Source: CAMCXE01 sp036520615 (GTDB lineage Bacteria; Pseudomonadota; Gammaproteobacteria; Pseudomonadales; Cellvibrionaceae). Taken from it: a DNA stretch of 64,000 nucleotides. Positions 33,936 through 42,569 of this stretch are shown piece by piece. The stretch lies in NCBI GenBank assembly GCA_036520615.1, contig DATDJI010000082.1:12138-76137 (forward strand). The letters run 5' to 3'. The stretch's first letter is position 1. Every line of letters starts with the position of its first letter. The position numbers and the translations under genes were made by a program. The notes beneath the pieces were generated by a model. It did not search any database and was not told the DNA's origin. It saw only the letters and a list, made by a program, of their open reading frames with translations.

Positions 33936-34508
33936 ATGCAAGCAGTGCACAAGTTGGTGCTTCTCGTAGCCTTGACTATTTTGGGGTGCGAAGTTAAAAA
34001 AGAAACATCGGTGAATAATGTGCCGATTACGGACAAACCTCAGTTTCGACCTTCAGCAAGTATTCAGCAGATCATGCTCGCAATTATTGATGAGAATGTG
34101 GATCCAATTTGGAATTCTATTTCCACAATCAGTACTGCTTCAGGTGTAATAGAAAAACGGCCGCAGCGTGACGACGAATGGGCGCAGTTAGAAAAGCACG
34201 CCATTGCACTACGTGAAGCGACAAATCTATTACTTATCGAAGGGCGAAAAGTTGCTGATGAGGGCAGTAAAACATCTATTCATCACTCAGAGTTAAATGC
34301 CGTCGATATTGAAAAATCAATTGCAGCAAACCGTCATCTGTTTAATCAGCTAGTGCTTCAGTTGGAGGACGCCAGTGCTGTTGCTCTGACTGCAATTAGG
34401 GCCAAAAATGTTGATGCCTTAGAAGCTGCTGGCGAGCAAATAGAAAAAAGTTGCGAGGCTTGTCATTCGCAGTTCTGGTACCCGGGCGATAAACGTCCAA
34501 CCCAGTAG
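33936..34508 (+). CDS. Cytochrome c'-like lipoprotein with one heme c motif
   Basis: This 190-residue protein has a short signal with lipobox ILGC (Cys18) and a four-helix-like body. A single CEACH heme-binding motif lies close to the C-terminus (SCEACHSQFWYPGDKRP), as in cytochrome c' and related four-helix cytochromes. It is expected to be anchored at a periplasmic membrane face. It is the last intact gene of the DUF6152 cluster and the only one with an evident redox cofactor. Confidence 0.8.
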   Translation: MQAVHKLVLLVALTILGCEVKKETSVNNVPITDKPQFRPSASIQQIMLAIIDENVDPIWNSISTISTASGVIEKRPQRDDEWAQLEKHAIALREATNLLLIEGRKVADEGSKTSIHHSELNAVDIEKSIAANRHLFNQLVLQLEDASAVALTAIRAKNVDALEAAGEQIEKSCEACHSQFWYPGDKRPTQ

Positions 34509-34741
34509 AAGTACCTATAGGCACTTTAAATGAGTTCATCTGCCGAGATTTAACTTTAATGCGGTCGTTCTTATGGGTGCTGTGGTCTTTATATTGGTAA
34601 GCTCTATTAGATTAACGCGCTACCATCTTGCTTGGATCGTGAGAAATTTAGTATTAGATTCTCGCAGTAAAATCCAAATACTTAAATAACCTGTGACTTA
34701 AATTTGGAGTGCTATCTAAGTCAGAATTAGATCAAGGAAAT

Positions 34742-35056
34742 CCGGATATAAAGTCTAAATGTTCAATCCGCGTGCTTATTTATAAAGGAATTTACGATAT
34801 GGATTGTAATTTTATGGGGACAGATAATTGAATGGCGTCAATTACTTGGCCCGAAGGTGAGCATTTTAATACTTTAGCGCGAACTGCATGGATGCAAGAC
34901 GGAAAATTGCTGGGGCACTTTCGTAGCTGTCATAATTTAAAGTAGGTATTGGTGAATGGTGCTGGGCATTTGGCTCCGATGGACCAACCTGAATCTGCAT
35001 TATTAATGCTCGGCAATTTTATAAATGATGCTGCAGGCTTTAAAAGTGCCGGTTAG
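34742..35056 (+). pseudogene. Remnant of an S10 serine carboxypeptidase (C-terminal part)
   Basis: One frame reads through several stops yet keeps the C-terminal signature of peptidase family S10. It shows SIRVLIYKGIYDMDCNFMG (the catalytic-Asp region, normally D-x2-CN-x2-G) around 34763-34819. A TGA follows where a Trp is expected, then WPEGEHFNTLARTAWMQDGK, a TAG at 34943-34945, and VLVNGAGHLAPMDQPESALL, which carries the catalytic-His region. Both stops interrupt otherwise conserved text, and no N-terminal half with the Ser nucleophile is present upstream. This is a decayed gene at the end of the DUF6152 cluster. Confidence 0.75.
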
Positions 35057-35165
35057 CCTTTGCGGTGATTCAACAGATAATAATTAGTTTGAGCGCTCTA
35101 TGATTTCATGGCTAACCTCATGCATCTAAACCTGATTTTTTAGATACATGAGTGAGCATTGAATA

Positions 35166-36752
35166 TCAGGGCTTAATCAGGCGAATATTATCCACTGTTA
35201 CATCAAGAGGCCCAGTGGGCTCTAAGACTAGCAAGTTGGAAATAGACGCCAAATTAGCAGCTCCTGCCGCCAGGGAATTACCGTGCGCAATAAGTTCGGC
35301 AATAGAGACGCGTACTTCGCCCCATTGGCCATTGGCGGGTAGAGTCACTGTTATATCTGAGGTGTTAGGCCAGCCGCTATCGAGTTTTACCAATAATTTA
35401 TTGCTCGCCCCGAGAGAATTAACTTTTATATCCATGGTTAATTGCCCGCCATCTGCCCAAGAGCGTAAATCTACGGGGCCGTCGATAAGGTTAAAAAATA
35501 CATTGCCGTTGTTGCCGGTTTTTACAATATTAAGGATTTTGCCGCGCTGAGCATCGGCCAATTCATTGAACGCGATTGCGTTATCGGGGTTGTAGCTGTC
35601 GTAGCGCAACCCACTGGCGAGGCCGTCATTAAATACTGTAAATAACGGCGGCATAGCGTAGTTATTTCGGGTGCTTGGGGTAACTGGCGCGGGTGTGCCA
35701 TTGAGCGGGATGATTGCAGGATCAACAAAACTCGCGCAGCCAACGCCGTTGATGACATCGAGAGGGCATCGGTAAACGCGCACATAATCCACTTGCATCG
35801 TTTGGGGAAATTGCGTTTGCACATTTGGATTACCCGGCCATTCGCCACCCACAGCCAGGTTTAAAATCATGTGAAACACTTGATCAAATGGTGCCCCAGG
35901 CTTGCTGGATGCAGCCGTGTACCAGCCGGACTGCACTTGCGTGGCGTAGTGATGATTATCCACGTACCAGCGAATTTCTCCCGCCTCCCACTCAACTGAA
36001 TAGGTGTGGAATTCTTGCCAAATGGGTGTAGAAGGCGCGTAGCTGGTGCCGATATGTTTGTTATCCGGCCAGGGGTTACCGTAATGCAGCGTGCCGTATA
36101 TAAAATTGCCGCCAGCGGCGTTGGTATTTACCGCTTCCAAAATATCGATTTCGCCACTTAACGGCCAAGCCCCGTAAACGGAATTGGTCGGCAGCATCCA
36201 AATGGCAGGCCAAATGCCTTGTCCTTGCGGAAGCTTAGCGCGTATGTCCATGCGGCCATAACGCCAATCGCCCTTATTTTTACTGCGTAAACGTGCGGAT
36301 GAATAATCACGTTTGGCCGATAGATCCGACGGGTTGTAGCCGACTTCATCGTCGTGTTTGGCAGGTCCTTGAGTGGGGTTTTTCAGCGCGGCTATATTGA
36401 GATAACCGTCTTTAACCAAAGCGTTTTCGGCGGCAGACGTATAGCACTGCAGTTCATTATTTCCGCCGCCAGAGCAATTATTCTCAAACGACCATTTGGC
36501 TGTATCCACCGTAGTGCCAGAGAACTCATCGGACCAAACTAGTTGCCACGTAGACCCGCTCGACGAACTATTGCTTGACGAAGTACTAGATGAAGAGGAA
36601 CTCGATGACGAGTTTGATGAGGAAGAGCTTGCAGAGGAGGAATTTGAGGAAGAGCTATTCGATGAACTCGACGAGCTGGAGCCGGCCCCGCTCTTTCCTC
36701 CGCAAGCCACTAATGAAAGGCTAGCAATGATTGCCAAAAAAATACGTTGCAC
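35166..36752 (-). CDS. GH16 beta-glucanase (laminarinase-like) lipoprotein with polyserine linker
   Basis: This 528-residue protein has a lipobox LVAC (Cys17), a Ser/Asn-rich linker at 25-67, a GH16 domain at about 68-315 with the catalytic GEIDILEA (E201, D203, E206), and a C-terminal galactose-binding-like domain at about 350-528 (VFFNLIDGPVDLRSW, LDVTVDNIRLI) of the kind seen in ExoP-type glucanases. It should cleave beta-1,3- or mixed-linked glucans at the cell surface. The open frame reaches 36818, but that part contains the terminator of the upstream gene. The GTG at 36752, with GGAG five bases upstream, gives a proper signal peptide and is chosen. Confidence 0.88.
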   Translation of the reverse strand: MQRIFLAIIASLSLVACGGKSGAGSSSSSSSNSSSSNSSSASSSSSNSSSSSSSSSTSSSNSSSSGSTWQLVWSDEFSGTTVDTAKWSFENNCSGGGNNELQCYTSAAENALVKDGYLNIAALKNPTQGPAKHDDEVGYNPSDLSAKRDYSSARLRSKNKGDWRYGRMDIRAKLPQGQGIWPAIWMLPTNSVYGAWPLSGEIDILEAVNTNAAGGNFIYGTLHYGNPWPDNKHIGTSYAPSTPIWQEFHTYSVEWEAGEIRWYVDNHHYATQVQSGWYTAASSKPGAPFDQVFHMILNLAVGGEWPGNPNVQTQFPQTMQVDYVRVYRCPLDVINGVGCASFVDPAIIPLNGTPAPVTPSTRNNYAMPPLFTVFNDGLASGLRYDSYNPDNAIAFNELADAQRGKILNIVKTGNNGNVFFNLIDGPVDLRSWADGGQLTMDIKVNSLGASNKLLVKLDSGWPNTSDITVTLPANGQWGEVRVSIAELIAHGNSLAAGAANLASISNLLVLEPTGPLDVTVDNIRLIKP

Positions 36753-36775
36753 GTCGGCTCCAACAGTTAAATCAG

Positions 36776-36802
36776 AAAAAAAAACCCGGCATGCTGCCGG
36801 GG
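36776..36802 (-). terminator. Intrinsic terminator of the Tyr-rich protein gene
   Basis: On the minus strand: stem CCCGGCA/TGCCGGG (36795-36801 with 36785-36791, 3-base loop) followed by nine T. It ends the 36837-37337 gene and lies just upstream of the GH16 start. Confidence 0.88.
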
Positions 36803-36836
36803 TCTGACTAATCATCAAGTTTAGAACGCCTTAAAA

Positions 36837-37337
36837 CTAATTCCGCGAGCAGTGGTAGCGTGGGATTTCCTTTAGCTCTTTACGGCCATGGCGATAGTTA
36901 ACGCTGTAACAGTTGCCGTACTCGTCGCGAATGGTGTCGGTGTAATACACATGTTCCACCCGCTTGCGCGCAGGGTATTGGTAACGGGGAGCCGTGTAAG
37001 TGCGCGTAACCGGCTCGTAGTAAGTGGTTGAGTGTATGACAGGTTCACTCACGTAAACCCGCTCAGAATAATAAGGAGTGTTGTAGCGGCGCTCTGGATA
37101 ATAGCTGGTGCGCGACGAATAATGGCTGGGGTAATCCGAATAATAAGTGGTGGATGAATAACTACTGTTGCGGCTGCTGCCTTCGGCTATGGCTGCGCCT
37201 AATACCAGGCCTCCGATTAAGGCTACTGCGGTATCGGCATCTCTGTGGTGGTGACGGCTGTGGCGCTCTTCCCAGGCTGCAGCCGGGCCACTGAATAAAA
37301 CTGAAGTAAGGGTGGTAAGGGCAATTAATTGTTTCAT
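36837..37337 (-). CDS. Hypothetical exported Tyr/Ser-rich protein
   Basis: This 166-residue protein has a signal peptide (1-21, ending GPAAA), a His-rich start of the mature part (HSRHHHRD), a short hydrophobic glycine-rich segment (AVALIGGLVLGAAIAEG) that could insert in a membrane, and a long Tyr/Ser/Arg-rich region. A conserved-looking end carries two cysteines (YGNCYSVNYRHGRKELKEI). Similar small proteins with a glycine-zipper-like helix are common in gammaproteobacteria, function unknown. It has its own terminator. Confidence 0.7.
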   Translation of the reverse strand: MKQLIALTTLTSVLFSGPAAAWEERHSRHHHRDADTAVALIGGLVLGAAIAEGSSRNSSYSSTTYYSDYPSHYSSRTSYYPERRYNTPYYSERVYVSEPVIHSTTYYEPVTRTYTAPRYQYPARKRVEHVYYTDTIRDEYGNCYSVNYRHGRKELKEIPRYHCSRN

Positions 37338-37532
37338 AACACAAACCTCCTACGACTTGTGGTGCTACCAATATAGAGATTCGACAATGAATCTCGGCTT
37401 AATAATAAACTTATTTTGCCTGAATAAATGAGGTTTGAATCAACTTTAAGTTTAGCCCTGGTAACAGAAATAAACCTGAATACCGGACTGGCGGCAAGTA
37501 TTAGTTGGGTTAGGTCGCGTTGCTAGCCGCTA

Positions 37533-37548
37533 TGGCATGATGGCTGCA
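37533..37548 (+). promoter_or_regulatory. Candidate sigma-54 promoter of the pse cluster
   Basis: TGGCATGATGGCTGCA matches the -24/-12 consensus, with GG (37534-37535) and GC (37546-37547) separated by exactly 10 bases. Transcription would start near 37559, about 50 bp before pseB. Confidence 0.55.
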
Positions 37549-37611
37549 CAAAGGCCTTAACGACAAATAATTGACTGCATTTGGCAGGATCGATTGATGC
37601 GAGGAAAGGCC

Positions 37612-38607
37612 ATGTTTGATGACAAAGTCATTTTAATTACCGGTGGAACAGGTTCCTTCGGAAAAATGTACACGCGGATTTTATTGGAGCGCTACCGGCC
37701 GCGAAAAATTATTATTTTTTCCCGGGATGAGCTTAAACAATATGAAATGCAGCAAGTATTTAATGCCGAACCCATGCGCTATTTTCTAGGCGATGTACGC
37801 GATAAAGAGCGTGTAATGCAAGCCTGTAACGGTGTCGATTACATTATTCACGCTGCTGCATTAAAACAGGTACCGGCAGCGGAATATAACCCAACCGAGT
37901 GTATCCGTACGAATATTTACGGAGCGGAAAATGTTATCCGTGCAGCGATAAGCAATCAGGTTAAAAAGGTTATAGCGCTATCGACTGATAAAGCTGCGTG
38001 CCCGGTAAATCTCTATGGAGCCACTAAATTGGCTTCGGATAAATTATTTGTGGCCGCCAATAATATGACGGGTGGGACGACGGAGTTTTCTGTTGTACGC
38101 TACGGTAATGTTGTGGGTTCGCGCGGTTCGGTAGTGCCATTTTTTAAACAAATGATTGCCGAGCGCAAGAGTGAATTACCTATTACCGACCCGGAGATGA
38201 CGCGGTTTTGGATTACTCTGCAACAGGGCGTAGATTTTGTTATTAAAAATTTCTCACGCATGAAGGGGGGCGAAATTTTTGTGCCGAAAATTCCCACTGT
38301 GCGCTTGCTCGATTTAGCCCAGGCTATAGCGCCAGAAATGCCAACCAAAATAGTCGGCATTCGCCCTGGCGAGAAACTGCACGAAACCATGTGCCCACTA
38401 GATGATTCTCACTTAACACTGGAATTTGACGATCACTTTGTCATTACGCCGACGATTAAATTATTCCGCTATGTGAATTATGAAATTAATAATCTCGGCG
38501 AGCGCGGGCAAACCGTGCCGCGAGGGTTTTCTTATAATTCGGGCAATAATCCGCATGTATTAAATGTTGATGAAATTCGCCAACTGCACGAGACGGCTGA
38601 CGTATGA
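37612..38607 (+). CDS. pseB: UDP-N-acetylglucosamine 4,6-dehydratase (inverting) PseB
   Basis: This 331-residue extended short-chain dehydratase performs the first step of pseudaminic acid synthesis. It has the NAD(P) motif ITGGTGSFGKMY, YGATKLASDKLF (the Tyr/Lys pair; STDKAA upstream) and VVRYGNVVGSRGSVVPFF. The start at 37612 (MFDDKVILITGG) has a GAGGAAAGG ribosome site. It overlaps pseC by four bases. Close match in order and length to Campylobacter and Helicobacter PseB makes the call firm. Confidence 0.94.
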   Translation: MFDDKVILITGGTGSFGKMYTRILLERYRPRKIIIFSRDELKQYEMQQVFNAEPMRYFLGDVRDKERVMQACNGVDYIIHAAALKQVPAAEYNPTECIRTNIYGAENVIRAAISNQVKKVIALSTDKAACPVNLYGATKLASDKLFVAANNMTGGTTEFSVVRYGNVVGSRGSVVPFFKQMIAERKSELPITDPEMTRFWITLQQGVDFVIKNFSRMKGGEIFVPKIPTVRLLDLAQAIAPEMPTKIVGIRPGEKLHETMCPLDDSHLTLEFDDHFVITPTIKLFRYVNYEINNLGERGQTVPRGFSYNSGNNPHVLNVDEIRQLHETADV

Positions 38608-39740
38608 TCCCCTACGGTCGTCAACATATTTCCCAATTGGAAATTGACACCGTAAGCGAGGTATTGCAATCGGATTGGTTAACTCAAGGCCCTAAAATTA
38701 GCGAGTTTGAACAGGCGCTTTGCCTGTATGCTCAAGTTCCTCACACCGTGGTGTGTGCTAATGGCACGGCAGCATTACACGCGGCTTGCGCAGCATTGGG
38801 TTTAGGGACGCAGGATGAATTATGGACTTCGCCTATTTCATTTGTGGCCTCGGCAAATTGCGGTATATATATGGGCGCGCGTGTCGATTTTGTCGATATT
38901 GATCCGCTGACGCGCAATATTTGCCCGCAAAAACTGGCGGAAAAGCTAGCCTCGGGCCGAGTGCCAAAAATACTCGTGGCCGTGCATTTTGCAGGTGTTG
39001 CTTGTGATATGCAGGCGATATTTTCGTTAGCGCAGCAGTACGGCTTTTATGTGGTGGAAGATGCAGCTCACGCGATAGGCACGTTAGTTGACGCGGTGCC
39101 CGTAGGTGCATGCCGTTATAGCCATGCAACCTGTTTTAGTTTTCATCCGGTTAAAAACCTCACGACAGGTGAAGGCGGCGCTATTACGACTTCGGACGCG
39201 GTCGTTGCCAAACGGTTGCGGCATTTTATTAGTCACGGTATTACTAAAAATCCGCAAGAATTTATATCCTCTAACGCCCCACCTTGGTATTACGAGCAGC
39301 AGTCAATGGGATTTAATTATCGACTCTGTGATATTCAAGCCGCCATTGGAATTGCGCAATTAACGCAGTTGGAAGATTTTATAGCGAAGCGTGCACATCT
39401 GGTTACTCGGTATGAATCCGCTTTCGCGGAACTCGCCATTAGTTTGCCTCATGTGCCATTAAATCAGCGTGTGGCGGCGCATATTTATGCCATCGGCGTG
39501 CCGCCGCAAAAACGGCTGGCAATATACAAACATTTAAAATCTTATGATATCGGCGTAAATGTGCATTATATTCCCATTCATCTGCAGTCTTTTTATCAGC
39601 AGCTAGGTTTTCGTCCAGGTGATTTCCCCGTAGCTGAAAATTATTACGCCGGCGCATTAACAATCCCATTGTTTGTGGATATGACATTTGAGCAACAGGA
39701 TTTTGTAATTGATCATTTAAGGCAGGCGCTATGCGATTAG
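38604..39740 (+). CDS. pseC: UDP-4-amino-4,6-dideoxy-AltNAc transaminase PseC
   Basis: This 378-residue PLP aminotransferase of the DegT/DnrJ/EryC1 family acts second in the pathway. Visible are VVCANGTAALHAACAALGLG, VEDAAHAIG and the PLP-lysine region CFSFHPVKNLTTGEGGA. The order directly after pseB and the MIPYGRQHISQLEIDTVSEVL start are typical of PseC. It overlaps pseF by ten bases. Confidence 0.93.
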   Translation: MIPYGRQHISQLEIDTVSEVLQSDWLTQGPKISEFEQALCLYAQVPHTVVCANGTAALHAACAALGLGTQDELWTSPISFVASANCGIYMGARVDFVDIDPLTRNICPQKLAEKLASGRVPKILVAVHFAGVACDMQAIFSLAQQYGFYVVEDAAHAIGTLVDAVPVGACRYSHATCFSFHPVKNLTTGEGGAITTSDAVVAKRLRHFISHGITKNPQEFISSNAPPWYYEQQSMGFNYRLCDIQAAIGIAQLTQLEDFIAKRAHLVTRYESAFAELAISLPHVPLNQRVAAHIYAIGVPPQKRLAIYKHLKSYDIGVNVHYIPIHLQSFYQQLGFRPGDFPVAENYYAGALTIPLFVDMTFEQQDFVIDHLRQALCD

Positions 39741-40441
39741 CGGTTATTCCAGCGCGCGGTGGCAGCAAACGCATACCGCGTAAAAATATGAAGCTGTTTT
39801 TAGGACAGCCTATTATTAATTACTCCATAACGGCAGCATTAGAGAGTAAGTTATTCGATGCCGTTGTGTGTTCAACTGACGATTCTGAAATAGCTCAGGT
39901 TGCAGTTGAGTGCGGCGCACATGTTCCGTTTACTCGCCCTGCTGATTTATCCGATGACCATACAATTACTGCCGATGTAATTGCCCATGCTGTGCAGCAT
40001 TTCCAAACTCAGGGCCAGGTGTTGGAAAGTGTATGCTGCCTATATGCCACGGCAGCTTTCGTGACCGCACAGCAGCTGCGAGATTCTTATAATTTATTTG
40101 CACGCGAACAGTGTAATTTTGTATTTTCGGCCACACCGTTTGATTTTCCCATTCAACGCGCGATCTATTTGAATGAACATCAACGGGTGGAAATGTTTTA
40201 TCCCGAATACGCGCTTACACGCTCACAAGATTTAAAGCCGGCCTATCATGATGCTGGGCAATTTTATTGGGGAACTGCTAATGCATGGTTGGAAAAAAGA
40301 CGTATTTTTGCACCCGAATCTGCAGCATTTATAGTCCCGTCTCACGAGGTGCAGGATATAGACACCCTAGATGACTGGCGACGAGCGGAATTATTGTTTC
40401 AACTGCGGCAGCAATCCCTATGTTCTGCGTTATCCGTGTAA
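39731..40441 (+). CDS. pseF: Pseudaminic acid cytidylyltransferase PseF
   Basis: This 236-residue enzyme activates pseudaminic acid with CTP. The N-terminal motif AVIPARGGSKRIPRKNMKLF is the nucleotide-binding signature of acylneuraminate cytidylyltransferases, and CSTDDSEIAQVA and FVFSATPFDFPIQRA fit PseF. It overlaps pseG by 22 bases. Confidence 0.92.
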   Translation: MRLAVIPARGGSKRIPRKNMKLFLGQPIINYSITAALESKLFDAVVCSTDDSEIAQVAVECGAHVPFTRPADLSDDHTITADVIAHAVQHFQTQGQVLESVCCLYATAAFVTAQQLRDSYNLFAREQCNFVFSATPFDFPIQRAIYLNEHQRVEMFYPEYALTRSQDLKPAYHDAGQFYWGTANAWLEKRRIFAPESAAFIVPSHEVQDIDTLDDWRRAELLFQLRQQSLCSALSV

Positions 40442-41511
40442 ATGCTTACCCTCAGTTAGGTAATGGGCATTTAATGCGCTGTTTAACGGTGGCGCGTTTG
40501 GCAAAAATGCACAATTTAAAGCCTATTTTGGTGTTAAGTGATGAGCCTGGTTTACCTATGGGCTTTATTGAGGCATCTGGATGTGATTTTCATTTGGTTC
40601 CCTCTGTAAGTGAACTAAAAGACGCTGAATTATTTTGTACATTTTTAGCGAGTTTAAATGCTCCCTGTTGGGTGGTCGTAGATGTATACGCGTTTAGCGC
40701 ACCCTGGCATGAGCGGGTTTACCCGAATTGCCAGCAACTGCTGGTCATCGACGATTTGGCAAACCGCCGCTATTTTTGCGATGTTTTATTGGACCACACA
40801 CCTGGGCGTCAGGCTCAAGAATACTTATCCTGCGTTAATTCAGTGGCGCAATTGTTTTTAGGGTGCGAGCATGCATTGCTGGCGCCGGAATTTTTTGCTG
40901 CGGCTGAGGATGCCCGCCAGTTGCGTAAGGATTTTTATGTGCAGAAATATCTACCTAAGTTATTAGTCTCTTTAGGTGGAACAGATCCACAAGGTCTCTC
41001 GCTGGTGTGGTTTGATTTATTGGTCAATTACGCTTGTGAATTCGGCGGCATTACATTTTTATTAGCATCTAATGCGCACGTTATTCCCGCACTCAATGAA
41101 AAGATAGCAAACCATAATCAATTATTAGGCTCTATTCGGCTGGTGGTTGACGCGCACAATATGCCGCAATTATTACTTGATCATGATGTGGTGGTGGGAG
41201 GCGCGGGTGTTTCAGCGCTTGAGCGTGCGGTATTAGGTCTGCCAAGCCTAATGCTTATTCTTGCGGATAATCAACTAAAACAAGCACAGGCGTTAAATCA
41301 ATTCGGTTGTGTTATGGATTTAGGCGATTGGCAGAAATTGCCAGAACCTAACGTTCAGCTGGCTGCAATCGAGCAAGTAATGCAATTGCGACATAATTAT
41401 TCGCTGTATCAGACTTTAAGCGAACGAGCTTTTAACCTTGTTCCTAGTGAGCAGCAGTACAGCGCATTAACATACTTTTTTAATACGAGTCGAGCGGGAA
41501 TACTTCTATGA
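40420..41511 (+). CDS. pseG: UDP-2,4-diacetamido-2,4,6-trideoxy-L-altropyranose hydrolase PseG
   Basis: This 363-residue GT-B-like hydrolase removes UDP before condensation. It carries NAYPQLGNGHLMRCLTVARL (the glycine/His loop with the catalytic His), LLVSLGGTDPQGLS and VVGGAGVSALERAVLGLPSL. It is longer than Campylobacter PseG (about 274), with extra sequence in the middle and at the end but no fused acetyltransferase domain. Confidence 0.9.
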   Translation: MFCVIRVNAYPQLGNGHLMRCLTVARLAKMHNLKPILVLSDEPGLPMGFIEASGCDFHLVPSVSELKDAELFCTFLASLNAPCWVVVDVYAFSAPWHERVYPNCQQLLVIDDLANRRYFCDVLLDHTPGRQAQEYLSCVNSVAQLFLGCEHALLAPEFFAAAEDARQLRKDFYVQKYLPKLLVSLGGTDPQGLSLVWFDLLVNYACEFGGITFLLASNAHVIPALNEKIANHNQLLGSIRLVVDAHNMPQLLLDHDVVVGGAGVSALERAVLGLPSLMLILADNQLKQAQALNQFGCVMDLGDWQKLPEPNVQLAAIEQVMQLRHNYSLYQTLSERAFNLVPSEQQYSALTYFFNTSRAGILL

Positions 41512-42563
41512 ATGCACCGATTTATCTGGGCAGCCGCAGAGTCGGGCAGGGTTTTAAACCCTTTATTATTGCCGAAATGTCCGGTAACCATAATCAGTCG
41601 TTAGAGCGCGCATTGGCGATAGTTGATGCAGCCGCAGCTGCAGGTGTGGATGCATTAAAAATTCAAACCTATACACCGGATACGATGACAATTGCATCTA
41701 ATCGCGACGAATTTTTGGTGCAAGATCCCGGTAAATTATGGGCAGGTAAATCGCTTTATCAGTTATATCAGGAGGCTTATACGCCTTGGCCGTGGCACGC
41801 AGAAATTTTTGCGCGCTGCCGACATTGGGGAATAGAGGGTTTTAGCACGCCGTTTGATGAATCTGCAGTAACTTTTTTAGAAGAGTTAAATATACCTTTT
41901 TATAAAATTGCTTCATTTGAAAATACTGATTTACCGCTGCTTGCCACTATTGCCAAAACCGGCAAGCCGGTGATTATGTCGACTGGCATGGCACGCATTA
42001 ATGAGCTTAATGATGCAGTTCAATGCTTGCGCGATAACGGTTGTACACAATTAATTTTATTAAAATGTACCAGTACTTATCCGACTTCACCGGAAAATAC
42101 TCATATCAATACGATTCCGCATATGGCTAAGCTATTTAATTGCCCTGTTGGTTTATCGGATCATACGATGGGCGTAGGTGTTGCTGTGGCGAGCATCGCC
42201 CTGGGTGCTTGCGTTGTGGAAAAACATTTTACGCTTGCACGTGCCGATGGAGGCGTTGATTCGGCATTTAGTTTGGAACCCGCTGAATTGCAGCAATTGG
42301 TCGTGGAATCTGAGCGCGCTTTTCTGGCGTTAGGACAGGTTAATTATGGACAGGGTGAACATGAAGATAAAATGCGCCGTTATCGCAGATCTATTTATGT
42401 CACGCATGAAGTTAAAAAAGGTGAATTATTTAGCGAAGCCAATACAAAGATTATTCGTCCTTCGCTTGGCTTGGCACCGAAATATTATCATGAAATATTA
42501 GGTAAAGCTGCGCGCTGTGATATTCCAGCAGAAGAGCCCCTGTGTTGGGCGCACATAGAGTAG
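41508..42563 (+). CDS. pseI: Pseudaminic acid synthase PseI
   Basis: This 351-residue NeuB-family enzyme condenses the 6-deoxy-altrose sugar with phosphoenolpyruvate. It contains FIIAEMSGNHNQSLERALAI, ALKIQTYTPDTMT, the barrel motif PVGLSDHTMGVGVAVAS and a C-terminal antifreeze-like SAF domain (SIYVTHEVKKGELFSE). It overlaps pseG by four bases. Confidence 0.94.
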   Translation: MNAPIYLGSRRVGQGFKPFIIAEMSGNHNQSLERALAIVDAAAAAGVDALKIQTYTPDTMTIASNRDEFLVQDPGKLWAGKSLYQLYQEAYTPWPWHAEIFARCRHWGIEGFSTPFDESAVTFLEELNIPFYKIASFENTDLPLLATIAKTGKPVIMSTGMARINELNDAVQCLRDNGCTQLILLKCTSTYPTSPENTHINTIPHMAKLFNCPVGLSDHTMGVGVAVASIALGACVVEKHFTLARADGGVDSAFSLEPAELQQLVVESERAFLALGQVNYGQGEHEDKMRRYRRSIYVTHEVKKGELFSEANTKIIRPSLGLAPKYYHEILGKAARCDIPAEEPLCWAHIE

Positions 42564-42569
42564 GCCTGC

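Noticed and set aside
34832..34945. Short ORF read as an independent gene (MASITWPEGEH...)
   Set aside because: It is part of the decayed S10 peptidase, whose frame continues on both sides of the stop codons.
36496..36807. Acidic Glu/Asp-rich ORF opposite the GH16 linker
   Set aside because: It is the complement of the polyserine coding region; similar acidic frames appear opposite the other serine linkers.
37566..37590. Second sigma-54-like TGGC element nearer pseB
   Set aside because: The -12 GC is missing at the required spacing; the site at 37533-37548 fits better.
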